From Capsicum annuum (lineage: Eukaryota; Streptophyta; Magnoliopsida; Solanales; Solanaceae), in NCBI RefSeq assembly GCF_002878395.1, contig NC_061118.1:1892513-1956512 (forward strand): a stretch of 64,000 nucleotides of DNA. The letters run 5' to 3'. This document shows, piece by piece, positions 11,441 through 22,440 of this stretch. The position numbers and the translations under genes are program-made. How positions within the stretch are numbered: position 1 is the stretch's first letter; each line of letters begins with the position of its first letter. The notes beneath the pieces are model-generated. The model had not been told where the DNA came from, did not search any database, and saw only the letters and a list, made by a program, of their open reading frames with translations.

Positions 11441-12405
11441 CCTTAAAGTATGCAATTGTTTCAAAAATTGTTCAATGCAATTTTATTCGTACTCAAACCG
11501 CTTCTACAAAATTGGATTGGGTTTATTACCAATTTAATTGTCAATATTCACAAAATTTGGAGAAATCACAATCCCCTAGTTTATTTACCATAACCATGCC
11601 TCAATTGATTTCAAAACCACCATTTAAAGCATAAGCAATGAATATGTAAACATGAAACATCACACAAACGACAATCATTTAAAAACCCTCAACCCAAGTT
11701 GAAAATCCATATTCAAAAACCTCTAACTAAAGCCATTCAAATACATTCTTTTCTAAAATTGAGGATTAAGGAAGAGTAACATGCCTGAAACACAAAATTT
11801 TATGGAGAGAGTTCAACCCTTGAGCCCATTGATGACTTACATCTTGGAAACCCTTAGTATCTTGACTTGGAGATTTTTGAGAGAAGGAAGGGTGTTTTGA
11901 TTATGTTATAAATGAGAAATAACCCTCTTTAGTGCATTATGGATGTGGGGTTTTAATTAGGTAAGAAGGGAATTGTCTAAAGTTCCCTCAACTTAAAAGT
12001 TGAAAAATTATCGCCAGTGACTACGGGTCACACTGCGACTCGTAATGCCACGTTATGACTCATCATGATGAGTCGTTGCTAAAACAGTATTATTAGGAAC
12101 CCATACTACTGACCATATAAATTATATCATGCGACTCTTTAGGTGACCCTACATCTCATAAGATCCTAGTCGTCACCAAGACAACAATACTTGGAACACA
12201 CATTGGTTTGACTACGATTGGGACACTATGACTCATAATGAGTCTGTATGACTCGCTGGAAGCCATTCGTACCCAGAATAGAATTTAGTCACTCACACTG
12301 GTCAGTCTATGATTTGGTCCTTACAACTCGTAAGGGGAGTCATAGTCTAGACAGTGAGGATAAAATTTTAGAAACTTTCAAGGGCGAAAAATCTGGGGTG
12401 TTATA
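11441..12405 (-). mobile_element. Element F solo LTR, right part
   Basis: Continues LTR F after element E. Shared landmarks with the B LTRs are the GGAAGAGTAACATGCC block (near 11772 here, 25741 in B), the TTGAGAGA...GG part and the region of repeated GACTCGT/GACTCAT words at 12020-12350. It ends GGGGTGTTATA, a decayed GGGGTGTTACA. The next five bases GCCTG pair with ACCTG at 3734 as target duplication. Confidence 0.78.
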
Positions 12406-13263
12406 GCCTGCCCTAATTTTCTATAGTTCTATCTTTGGATGGCTAGACTAGGATTATATAGGACTTTTCCCAATTTGTAGTTTGTGCTTCGAGATGGGTA
12501 TGTCATGTTTGGATAAACTGACAAAAACCTCCTCGATCACAACACATTTATCAATTTTTTTACTCAGCCCTACTTTTTATTTTCCCCTTTTTGCTTCATC
12601 ATTCTTTGGGTGTGGTTTATTCTTTACAACAACTTTTTTTGTGTTGCATTTGCCTTCATTTTTTTACCTTTTTATATTGATATAGCACACCCTTTTTTCT
12701 TTGACCAGTTACATCACCCTTTCACTCTTACTATCAACTTTTTCTCCCAAACTTTACCACCCCAACATAGGCATTTTTCCTAAGTTTTAAATTCTAGTTT
12801 CCATAGAGGGAAATGGTATCAAAATAAGGGTTCATTTGCAAAATGAAAGGTTATCTTTTAGATAATAAAGAAAATGTTTCAAGGATCAAAATTAGGGTAC
12901 TAGGGATAATGTAAGCACAAGGTAGACTTTCTAAAGCTGAATTTATCTTATAAAAATGAAGGCCAATGATCTATTCATAACCTAGATTTTCCTCTAATAT
13001 TCTAGAAAGACCAAACAGGAAAGTTCTAGATCATACTAACAACACAAAACTCAACAAAGTACCTCATACATACTTGGCACAGGGTTCTATTACTAACGTT
13101 AATCATTCAATTAGTGTACTAGTAGACAAAACATATTAGTACTAATACAAGCATGATGTGAAAAACATATCCACATAGGTCAATAAGCAAAGTAATGATG
13201 CACACTACAAATTTTGGAGGACCTGAATTTCACAAAACATAAATACACAGACAACTATTATAG
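12406..13263. other. Unassigned stretch, perhaps interior of element H
   Basis: Flank of the solo LTR F, so it should be continuous with 3297-3738. It is T-rich on the plus strand. On the minus strand, 12540-12640 reads a lysine-rich run (KNKPHPKNDEAKRGK) of the kind seen in gag proteins, but I recognise no domain. The 67-codon plus-strand frame at 12482-12685 is a product of T-rich sequence. Nothing else found. Confidence 0.3.
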
Positions 13264-13373
13264 TATCACGGCCTAATTTCTCGAGTCATGATAGCACTAA
13301 CTTCACCCCTACAATAGGTAAGCAAAACTGTAGCCCAAAACTATAAGTAATGGTCTAATTGGTGAAAAATGGC
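13264..13373 (-). mobile_element. Element D: left LTR fragment
   Basis: Starts TATCACGGCC (decayed TGTCACGACC). It matches the LTR pieces at 14353 and 56038 through CTCxAGTCATxAT...CACxAAC, and the 14353 piece also through ACTATAAGTAATGG. After about 110 bp it switches to gag sequence. It is the third LTR remnant of D. Confidence 0.7.
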
Positions 13374-14155
13374 ATAAATGCTATAAATACTCCAGAACGG
13401 TCATAAAACCTTACTCTAACCTCAAAAACTATTCTCTCAAATGATTTCTAAGGCTACTAGGCATATACTTATCCAAGAAGACCTCAGAGAACAGAATCCA
13501 TGCCAATGGGGGAGATCTAACTAGACGGGAATTAAGATAACCTCTCCACCAATGTCGATCTGCTAAATCCAACTAAAAAGTAGTGTAGTTGACACCACAT
13601 GTCTCAATTACGCCCAAATTATAGAGCCTATCCTCACAAGAAACCAAGAACTCATATACATCCTCTCCTAGTACCCTAAAAAACTTCAACGAAGTCAATC
13701 TCAAGATCCTACCCAACATCTTTTGCTCCTTAATGGACATAGAAGTATGGGAAAATACTAGCTGAACAACTACCAACGCTGGAGGGATCGCAACACTGGG
13801 AGAAACAGCTATAGGCCACACCCCTTCCTTAGTACCACTTTAATCCACAGATTGATCACTATCAAATAGTGCACCACTAACCAAACCTAAATCTATGCAT
13901 CTCTGAGAAACAATAATGAAATTTACCCAGTGGGGCATGTGTTACCCCTTGGCTTGCTACCGGCTAGGTGGAGGAATCTCTAGCGTGGGAGTAGGGATAG
14001 GGTTTGGTGAAGGATCTTTATCCTGATCTTTAAATAGGGCGGAATCTCCCACCTTTCCCTAGCCTCTAGGTTGACCATGTACTCTGGTTGTATCCCTAGT
14101 CACAGACTTGGGGTCCTCGTCTCTAGTAGCAGTTGCTTGTATCCTAGCCATCTGC
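13374..14155 (-). pseudogene. Element D second gag copy, truncated
   Basis: Minus-strand gag beginning with ATG at 14153-14155 and MARIQATATRDEDPK, followed by a Pro-rich linker. The capsid core is open in 13573-13821, with YEFLVSCEDRLYNLG and VNYTTF, then LDLADRHWWRGYL and FSEVFLDKYMP past a stop. It matches the other D gag at 55080-55830 closely. It ends where the left LTR fragment begins, so the nucleocapsid and all of pol are lacking. Its place to the left of an LTR plus primer site marks it as part of a second, downstream D copy. Confidence 0.83.
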
Positions 14156-14352
14156 GAAAGATTAAATAAAAGGATCTTAGGAACCAATACAGGCTCTTAT
14201 CATGAAATTAATAAAGAAAGTGAAGATCTCCTAAGAATGTTATATAGCCTCCTAAAGGTAAGGAATAGACGTCATCGTTCCGATCCGTGGGACTCTACTA
14301 ACACTTGATTTTGTAACAACAATACTGGTGAGCCTAGGATCAAATACCAATT
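14156..14352 (-). promoter_or_regulatory. Element D leader and primer-binding site (left copy)
   Basis: On the minus strand, TTGGTATTTGATCCTAGGCT (about 14332-14351) is a decayed tRNA-Met primer site next to the LTR end TGACA. The leader up to gag resembles the right copy at 55831-56037. Confidence 0.72.
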
Positions 14353-14475
14353 TGTCACTATCCAATTTCTCAAGTCATAATGGCACCAACATTATCCCTT
14401 TAGTAGGTAAGCCAAATCGTATCTTGAAACTATAAGTAATGGGCTAATTGGTGGAAAATGGGACAGATCCCAAAA
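14353..14475 (-). mobile_element. Element D: middle LTR fragment
   Basis: Starts TGTCACTATCCAATTTC and matches the left LTR remnant for about 115 bp. It breaks into integrase sequence near 14475, so most of the LTR is deleted. The exact right limit is uncertain by some tens of bases. Confidence 0.68.
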
Positions 14476-14900
14476 TTATGCACGTAAATGAATTACAAGC
14501 AATAAAATAAAGAATAATAACATAGGAGAACTATCTCATCAACATAGATACAAGTAAATTCTTATAACTAAAGAACATCTAAATAGGAATAAATGTGCCA
14601 ATTTGGTCAATCGATCCATAATGACCCAAAGACCATCAGAATATGAAAGATATGAGGCAATCCATTATTGAAGTCTATGGTGATCCACTCCTACTTCTAC
14701 TTGGGACTAGGCAATCTCTGAATTAGGCCATCAAGCCTTTAATGCTCATCTTTCACCTGCTATGAATATAGGTAATGAGCTATAAAGTCTACCACATCTC
14801 TCTTCATGCCACTCTACCAATAATGCTGCCTCAAATTCCTTTTCATCTTAGCTGTCCTAGGGTGAATAGAGTATTTTGAGCTATAATACTTATGTTGTAT
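14476..14900 (-). pseudogene. Element D integrase, N-terminal part
   Basis: Read on the minus strand this gives the zinc-binding start (HYWWSGMKRDVVDFI) and the first catalytic block (ITIDFNNGLP, with catalytic Asp present). IDRLTKLAH and IYVDEIV follow across frameshifts. The CxxC of the zinc site is not readable. The second Asp, the Glu and the C-terminal domain are lost where the sequence passes into the LTR fragment. Confidence 0.8.
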
Positions 14901-15640
14901 CGACTAAATCAAGTTACCAACTCTATGAACACAAATACGACCATCGAATCTCAAAATATCCTCAGAATCTATGGTATAACTCTTGGACTTACTACTCAAA
15001 ACCTAATCACAAATGACACAAAGTCCCCTATCATCAATTTGGTGACTCCAACTCTGCTCAAATATGGTAGACCTAGCCTAGACACTAGCAAGGCCTCATT
15101 GAATCAAAAATATCAAATCACATCATTAAATTGGCTTTGGATTAGATATCCTATGCAGATGTCCTCCCAAAAATAAAAAAAGCCAAAACTACCCATACTC
15201 AATGCCTTTCATCTCAAGGCATCTGCTACCATATTTACCTTGCCTAGATGGTACAAAATAGAGATGCCATAATCCTTTAGTAACTCCATCCATATTTTCT
15301 ACCTATACTTAAGCTCTCTCTGAGTCATAAGATATCGAAGGCTACGTTGATCGACATAGATCTCACAATACACGCCATATAGATAATGCCTCCAAATCTT
15401 AAACATAAAAATTGCCGCCACCAACTCCAAATCATGATTGGGGTAGTTGTGATTATTTACCTTTAGCTACCTCAATACATAAGTAATAACTCAACCCTAC
15501 AGAATAAAAACATAACCCAAACTAACACCAAAAGCGTAACAATATGGTAAATCCCTTACCTTCAATAGAAAGAGCCAATATAGGGGAGGAGTGAGAAAAT
15601 CCTTGAGGTACAAAAAGCTTAACTCACACTCCTCAGATCA
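14901..15640 (-). pseudogene. Element D RNase H region
   Basis: Lies between RT and integrase on the minus strand. Scattered matches to the family can be read, such as the 'SQLPQS' segment and the 'HYL YG VY' type block near 15360-15480. The 94-codon plus-strand frame at 14892-15176 is antisense to this region and is not a gene. Stops and shifts are frequent. The call depends largely on position. Confidence 0.6.
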
Positions 15641-16440
15641 TTGGAAAAAAAAACTCCTTCTAAGTTAATCTATTCATCAACGCTGCAATAGTAGCAAAAC
15701 CCTCAATAAACTACCTATGGTAACTAGCCAAACTAATAAAGCTACAAATCGCAGATAGAGATATAGGGCTATCCTAATTATTAATAGCCTCAATCCTTGT
15801 TGGGTCTACTAAAATCCTATCCTTAGACACGACATGTCCTACGAATGTTACTAACTCTAGCAAGAACGCATAGTTTAAGAATTTGGAAAAAAGCCTATGA
15901 TATCTCAAAGTTTGGAGCACAATCTTCAAATATTGTGTATGTTCCTCCCTACTTCTCAATTACATAAGGATGTCATCGATGAATAAAATCACAAAGGAAT
16001 CCAAATAAGTCCTAAGCAGGTGGTTCATCAAATCCATGAACTCAAGTGGGACATTGGTCAACCCAAAAGACATAACTAGGTCATAATGGACAAAATGAGT
16101 CATGAAGGCTATCTTTGGGATATCCTCAGCCTGAATCCTCAACTGATGGTAATCAGACATCAAGCTACCTAAATCCTCAACTGATGGCAATCAGACATCA
16201 AATCAATCTTAGAGAACATTGTTCTCCTTAAAGCCAGTCAAATAAATCAATAATATGAAGCATAAGATATCTATTTTTGTCGTCAACTTATTAACCCACT
16301 TATAATTAATACACATACGTAAGGAACCATCCTTATTTCTCACGAACAAAACAAGAGCACTTAAGACAGTACACTAGGCCTACTAAAACCTTTACCCAAA
16401 AGATCCTAAAGCTAAGAATTTGGCTCCTTAATCTTGGTAG
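15641..16440 (-). pseudogene. Element D reverse transcriptase
   Basis: Ty3/gypsy RT copies element RNA into DNA. 15960-16190 has YHQLRIQ, MSFGLTN and the active site FIDDIL with both Asp residues. It is separated by one stop from 15774-15959, which has FVGHVVSKDRI and the following helix. Upstream at 16280-16400 the LxxCIDYRxLN region can be partly recognised. A 38-bp tandem duplication at 16134-16201 shifts the frame just before YHQLR. Confidence 0.88.
16134..16201 (-). repeat. 38-bp tandem duplication in D RT
   Basis: AATCCTCAACTGATGG plus the following ATCAGACATCAA occurs at 16134 and again at 16172. The period of 38 is not a multiple of three, so it breaks the RT frame. Confidence 0.88.
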
Positions 16441-16730
16441 AAGCAATATGGTAAGGTGCCATAGAAATAGGTTGGGTGCTCAGCTCCAGATTAATAACCA
16501 ACACAATATCTCACTCAGAAGAAAGACTAATTAGATCAATAGGAAAAATATTAAAAAATCATATAGTGTAGGAACAGAGTCAAGTGAAGTACTCCCTACA
16601 TTAACATTATGAATATAAGAAAGGTAAGACTCACAACTCCTTGATATAAGTCTCCTAGCCTGCATATAAGAAATAATTCTTGTTGGTGTGCAGCTAAAAT
16701 ATTCCTACCACGGAACTAGGGTTATGCCAG
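16441..16730 (-). pseudogene. Element D protease-RT linker, interrupted by A
   Basis: The minus strand shows the linker that joins protease to RT, with the 'LSTQPISMAPY' block in front of RT. It ends at GCCAG (16726-16730) beside the LTR of A. The other half of D resumes at 53958 with GACGG, a diverged target duplicate. Confidence 0.75.
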
Positions 16731-18908
16731 TGTCACTACTCGAAGCTACCAACCAGTTGTGATATGTTGCTTAAGGCCATGTGTGACCCCAAGCTAACCC
16801 CTAATCTAGTACCTGCTGTGAGCACTGAATAAAGTAATGATAATGTATCATATATAGAAGATGAACCTATGTAATTACTATTAAGGTGGGATAATAAAAC
16901 AAATACCAACATATCTGAATTACTAATAAAAGATATTGAAACCAAATCTGAATATCTAAACATCTAAATATCTAAAGCATCTAGTCTGAAAGCCTCTAAC
17001 ACATGTAGATTTGATGGTACAAACCCCCAACTAACTTTGAGTGACTAAAATGAAAGAAATACTAAAAATAACTAAACATAACTTGTCTTTGATGAATAAG
17101 GACTCACCACTACTACTGTTTAATGGTTCTGAGCTGGCTAAGGGAGATCGAGAAACTAAGCATCCAAACTTGTATTGTTAAATTAATATAACGCAAAACA
17201 AAGTATACAGTTAGTACTTTGAATGTACTAGTACATAAGGTAGGTTCTGACTGAAATACATGTGGACACTAAACATGGATGCATGAACATGTAAAAAGAA
17301 TGCCAGACCAAGTAAATGATGAACTGGGATAATTTGTATAACATGAGTAACTAAACTTGGTCATACAAACCAGATCTGATGTAGTCTGAATACTGAAGTA
17401 GGACCGTGGGAGCTAACTACTACCGATATATCCCACTCTAGCTATCGGGGTCCAATTTGTAACCGCAGTTTGAAGGGTGTTGGTACCTTAACAGGGTTAC
17501 TAACACATGACTGATGATGTGGATCCATAAGGCTTATATCCCAAAGGATAAGGGTGTCATACATCTAGTACGGGGGTCCCTTATAATCTAAAGTGACACT
17601 GTAAGTTTAGAACTTAAGGAATGTTACTAACGACTCATGCCTAACTAACGGGGGAGTCATCATCTTTGCATTCACTTGGTGCTAAGTTTTACTCCCAACT
17701 AAATGACAGTGGTTTTATTATTCATTTAAGATGACATGGTATTGTACTGATAAGTGCTCAGCATGGACATAAAATCTGAATATGTTAATATAATCAAGGT
17801 TTGATTACCTTGTTACTTGAAAATGAAAACATGTAAAAACACATAGGTATCGGATGTTCATAACCCACCAGCACTGAATAACACTTGAAATATGATAACT
17901 TTATTTAAAACACTTGGAGAAATTCATGATTCAGAGACCCAAACATAGCACATTTCACTAAATTAATGGAATCCATGATCTTTAGGTATGGGTATACATT
18001 AAACTTGGGAGAATAACATGATCACATGGTTTGATTCATGAATTGGTAAGTTAACATGGTTTCAACTATACATAATATGGGTGATTGGAATTTAAAGCAT
18101 AAAGTGGATAATTCACATGTGGAAACTTATTGACATGTCTTGACTTCAAAACTACTAAGAAAACATAAACTAAATTCATAATTAACACTGATATTTTCAT
18201 AAAAAAGGATAAGAAATTCATAATTGAACAAAAAGGGATTGTGGGACTCAATGGGTGGAAGGAACCCATTGATGAATACCCCACATACCTTAGTTGGTTG
18301 AATTATTAAAGAATAAGCTTGGAATTGAACCTTGAATGCTTGAATCCTTGAAGAGAAACTTGAATTTTTATGTTCTTAGGGGTGACGAGTTTATGTATGA
18401 TAACTGATGGAGAATAGGGAAATTGATGCCCCTTTAAAGGTTTTAACTCATCACTTAGGCGTTTGGGTAAGGGGGAAAGACCAAAATGCCCCTTGGACCC
18501 TTAATTAATAATGCAGGAAAATACAGGCTCCATGGCACGAAAGCTAGCCTCCATGGCAGGCATAGAGGTAATCGCGAAGACTAACCTCTATGGCACTGAA
18601 GCTATCACGGAGGTCCATCCTCTGTGACATATCCAAAACAAAGAGGCATTCATCCTCTGAGGTCCAAAAACACCCCAAACCTATTCGAAAAATTCCAAAC
18701 CTCTCTCGGATGACCCTTTAACATCCCTAAACACATTTCAACTCCTAAATCAATGTTTTGAACTTACAAAGTCTAAAAATAAAATGTTTTCATTCTTGGG
18801 GTCTTAAAATATCTATATTTTGTACTTAGTGTGAAATTATGTCCTTGAACCTCTATAAATATGTGTCTAGGAGCTAGAGACATATGTAGAATCTTACAGG
18901 GTGTTACA
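16731..18908 (-). mobile_element. Element A 3' LTR (2.18 kb)
   Basis: Bounded by TGTCACTACT on the left and GGGTGTTACA on the right. It aligns with the split 5' LTR (23894-24273 plus 52191-53957): shared blocks are TGAGCACTGAATAAA, AAGCCTCTAA and CACATAGGTATCGG. It is intact at the point where B entered the sister LTR: CCACT at 17107-17111. A block of repeated CTCCATGGCA-like words lies at 18535-18640. Confidence 0.88.
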
Positions 18909-19137
18909 ATATCTCTCTCTTGGGATCATTCGTCCTCGAATAAAACTGGTTAAGCCGAGATACTAAGAAAATTAAGATCGTGCACTGAATACTTATGAGC
19001 TGAATCATGATTTGATAACTGAATCTGAAACATGATACATGGACTGAACTGAATTCATGAATGCATGTAATGACATAAGGATGGTTGGATAACTGAGATA
19101 GAAAATGAGAGAATCAATTCAAGAGAAACTATTACCT
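18909..19137 (-). other. Element A polypurine tract and 3' untranslated region
   Basis: Minus strand reads TCGAGGACGAATGATCCCAA then GAGAGAGATAT against the LTR, a standard gypsy polypurine context. The rest is noncoding. Confidence 0.8.
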
Positions 19138-20370
19138 AAAGATGAATTTGTATTCGTAGAGAAAAGATGGGGATACTTGGCTCGCATATCTACTTTTGCT
19201 TCCCAAGTAGCTCCTTAAGTGACTGAGTTTTCCATAGCACTTTAACTAAGGAAACTTCTTTATTCCTCAACCTATGAATCTAACGCTCAAGGATTTCAAC
19301 TAGGACTTCTTCATATGAAAGACTATCTTTCACATTCACATTATCTAAAGAAATAATAAAAGCTGAGTCACCAATACATTTCTTTAGAAAAGAGACATGA
19401 AACACTAGATATATTGATGCCAAATCTGCAGGAAACTCTAACTCAAAAGCTACCTTCCTAAAATGGCTCAAAATTCTACATGGGCCAACATAGGTGGGAC
19501 TGAACTTCCCTTTCTTTCCAAATCTTTTCACCTCTTTCATGGGAAAATTTTCAAATAAACTAAGTCACCAATATCATACTCAAGGTCTCTTCTCCTCAGA
19601 TCTTCATATGATTTCTCTCGACTTTGGCCTATCTTCAGCCTTTCTTTAATTAACTGAACTTTCTCCAGTGTCTCATAAAATGAATCTGGCCCTACCAAGG
19701 CAGCCTCACCTACTTCAAACCAACCAATGAGAGATCTATATCTCTTTCCATAGAGAGCCTCAAACATAGCTATTTGAATACTAGAGTGACAGTTATTATA
19801 GGCAAACTAAATCAAAGAAAATGGTCATCCCAACTACCCTTAAAGTCGATAACTCAATCCCCCAACATGTCCTCTAAAGTTTGAATGGTCTACTTTATCT
19901 GACCATCTATCTGAGTATGAAAAGTCGTACTGAAATAAACTTGGGTACCAAGGCCCTTCTAAAAATCCTTCCAAAAGTGAGAGGTAAAATAAGTACTTAT
20001 ATCTAAGATGATGGTCAAAGAAACCCCATGAAACTTTACCATCTCCGTAAGATAGAGTCTAGTATGATCCTCGGCTAAATATAAAGTATAAACTGGTAAA
20101 AAATAGGCTGACTTGGTCATTTGATATACAATGACCCAATTGAATCATGTCGATGACGCGTATGAGGCAATCCTATCACAAAATCCATGTTCACCACCTC
20201 CCACTTCCAAGTAAGGATTCTAAATACCTGAAGCGTAGCACTAGGCCTCTGGTACTCAACCTTAATATGCTGATAATTTGAGCACTTAGCTATAAATTCC
20301 GCAATATCTTTCTTCATACTACTCCACCAATAGATTTCTTGTAAATCACAGTACATCTTAGTGGCTCCTA
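19138..20370 (-). pseudogene. Element A integrase
   Basis: All three integrase parts are seen on the minus strand. The zinc-binding start (20117-20356) reads YWWSSMKKDIAEFI, with one Cys of CxxC changed to Tyr (KCSNYQ). The first catalytic Asp is in VNMDFVIGLP. The core end at about 19890 reads DGQIK then a stop, so the catalytic Glu is Lys. The C-terminal part follows in 19537-19767 (FEALYG, GWFEVGEAALVG) and 19280-19540 (GKFSPTYVGPCRILS, SLSYEEVLVEILE). At least four breaks. Inactive. Confidence 0.9.
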
Positions 20371-21110
20371 GGTGAATAAAATATCATGCACCATGTGCTT
20401 CAGCTAATATTTGCTATCTCAAACCATCAACACACAAAACAAAAAACCTACCTTGACAATGAAGAACCCTATCTCTCCCTTGGGAGAAAACCTCCAACTT
20501 ATGATCTTTAACTGTCTCCTTCAACTTGACCAAAATAGGATTCCTGTCTTGCTTTTCTTTCACTTCAGGAACCAATAAAGATTTCAAACCATTATAAACC
20601 CATGTACTACCTTTGGCTGAATCGACCAACCAAATACCTAACCTAGAAAGCTGATGAACCTCACGGACTAACTCATTTTTACCCTCCTCAACATGCTCAA
20701 CACTTCCCATAGACAGTCTATTTAAGGCATCCTCCACTACGTTGGCCTTATCCGAATTGTACAACACACTCATATCATAGTCTTTCAACAATTCAAGCCA
20801 CCTTCTCTGATGAAGATTTAGATCCTTCAGAGTGAACACACACTATAAACTCTTATGATTCATGAATATATCAACATTAACCTTGTAAAGATAATGCCTC
20901 AAAATATTTAATGAAAAGACAACTGCTGCTAACTCAAGGACCTTGGTTAGGTAATTCTTTTCATGGTGTTTAAGCTTTCTAGAGGCATAGGATATAACCT
21001 TACCTCTCCACATTAACACACAACCAAGGCCAACTCTAGAAATATCACAATAAACTATAAACCCCTTTGGTAATTTGGTAAAGTCAAGACTAAAGTAGAC
21101 GTGATTCAAT
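20371..21110 (-). pseudogene. Element A RNase H and linker
   Basis: 20843-21109 reads the RNase H start ([17 protein letters not shown], with the YCDxSxxGLG motif and its catalytic Asp) and the [16 protein letters not shown] block. 20414-20839 continues with MFTLKDLNLHQRRWLELLKDYD, the NVVEDALNR motif (usually NVVADALSR) and the pre-integrase spacer. The two frames are split by a stop or shift near 20840. This is one of the better kept A segments. Confidence 0.9.
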
Positions 21111-21960
21111 TCTGTAACTCCTGGAAACTTTTCTCATATGAATCAAACCACTAAAGTTTGACTTTGTTTTGAGTCAATCTGGATATGGAAGAAGAAATAG
21201 AAGAAAACCCTTCAACAAACCGTCTGTCATAACCATCTAAACCTAAGAAACTCTTGATGTCTAATGAAGAATCAAGGAAAGCTACTGCTCTCAGCCAGAA
21301 TTTACACCTGCTAAACTTAGAAAATAACTGGTGATCTTTAAGGGTTTACAAAACAACCCTTAAATGGTCTGCATAATCACCTTTACTATGAGAATAGACA
21401 AGGATATCATCTATGAAAACTATAAAAAATTGTCTAAGTATTTCTTGAACACCCTATTCATTAAGTCCATAAAATTTGCAGGAGCATTCATCAGTCCAAA
21501 AGACATAATTAGGAATTCAAAGTGACCATACTAAGTTTTAAAAGCTGTCTTTGGGATATCACAGTCTCTGAGTCTAAGCTGATGAAATCTAGATCTGAGG
21601 TCTATATTAGATAAATAGCTTGCACCCTGAAGTTGGTATAACAAGTCATCAATCCTTGGGAGAGGATATTTATTCTTGGTTATGACTTTATTCAACTGAC
21701 GGTAGTCAATACGCATTCTGAGAGAACCGCCTTTCTTGTCATGAAGAGGACACCCCATAGAGAAACACTAGGCCTGATAAAACCCATATCTAAGAGATCT
21801 TTAAATTGCTCCTTCAACTCCTTAAGCTTAGTTGGAGCCACTCTGTAAGGTGGAATTAAGATAGGCTGGATACCTTGAAGGAGATCTATTCCAAAGTCAA
21901 TTTCCCCTTCGGAGAAACTTCGAGAAGATCTTCAGGGAACACTTTTGAAAATTTATTCAA
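21111..21960 (-). pseudogene. Element A reverse transcriptase
   Basis: 21531-21758 encodes [41 protein letters not shown] and FHQLRL, the RT fingers and the first catalytic Asp (DLRSxxHQ). After a stop, [10 protein letters not shown] near 21390-21420 gives the other two Asp residues. The PWGAPVLFV block before it is altered (MGCPLHDKK). Frame is broken several times. Confidence 0.9.
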
Positions 21961-22440
21961 AACTGGAACTGACTTAAGACTCATAATTTAAGAATTTGAG
22001 TCTTTGACTCAGACGAGATGGTAAATACATCCCTTGGACATCATTTTTGTTGCCTTAAGATAGGAAAAAAACTAACCTTTAGGCACTAAAGTACTACTCC
22101 TCCATTCAATAACGGGCTCATTACAAAACTTGAACTAAACAATTCTATTTCTATAATCAGCTGAAGCATAACATGAATAGAGATAATCCATGCCGAGAAT
22201 GACATCAAAATCAGCCATCTCTAACTCCACAAGGTCAACTAAAGTAAGTTTCTAAGACATTGTGATTACGTAGTTTCTCTATACCCATCTATCTATAATA
22301 GAACTACCCACTGGGGTAGATACTGAGAAAGGATCTGCTAATAAGTTGAGACTAACACCGAAGTCTACAACTATGCAAAGAGTCACAAAGAAAATTGAAG
22401 ATCATGGTCTAACAATGCATGAACATAAAGATGGAAGACG
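21961..22440 (-). pseudogene. Element A protease
   Basis: Aspartic protease that cuts Gag-Pol. The minus strand reads ELEMADFDVILGMDYLYSCY and KGCIYHLV, characteristic of the plant Ty3/gypsy protease. The catalytic D-S/T-G block cannot be read clearly. The region has several stops; position between the gag zinc knuckle and RT is as expected. Confidence 0.8.

Noticed and set aside
4919..11445. Target duplication for element E inside LTR F
   Set aside because: CTTTA on the left and CCTTA/TTAAAG on the right are only loosely alike, and the right LTR end is decayed, so I do not claim it.
12482..12685. 67-codon frame with a membrane-like hydrophobic run
   Set aside because: Phe/Leu content follows from T-rich sequence; no start context, no neighbour and no homology seen.
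14892..15176. 94-codon plus-strand open frame
   Set aside because: Antisense to the RNase H/integrase region of element D, no domain features.
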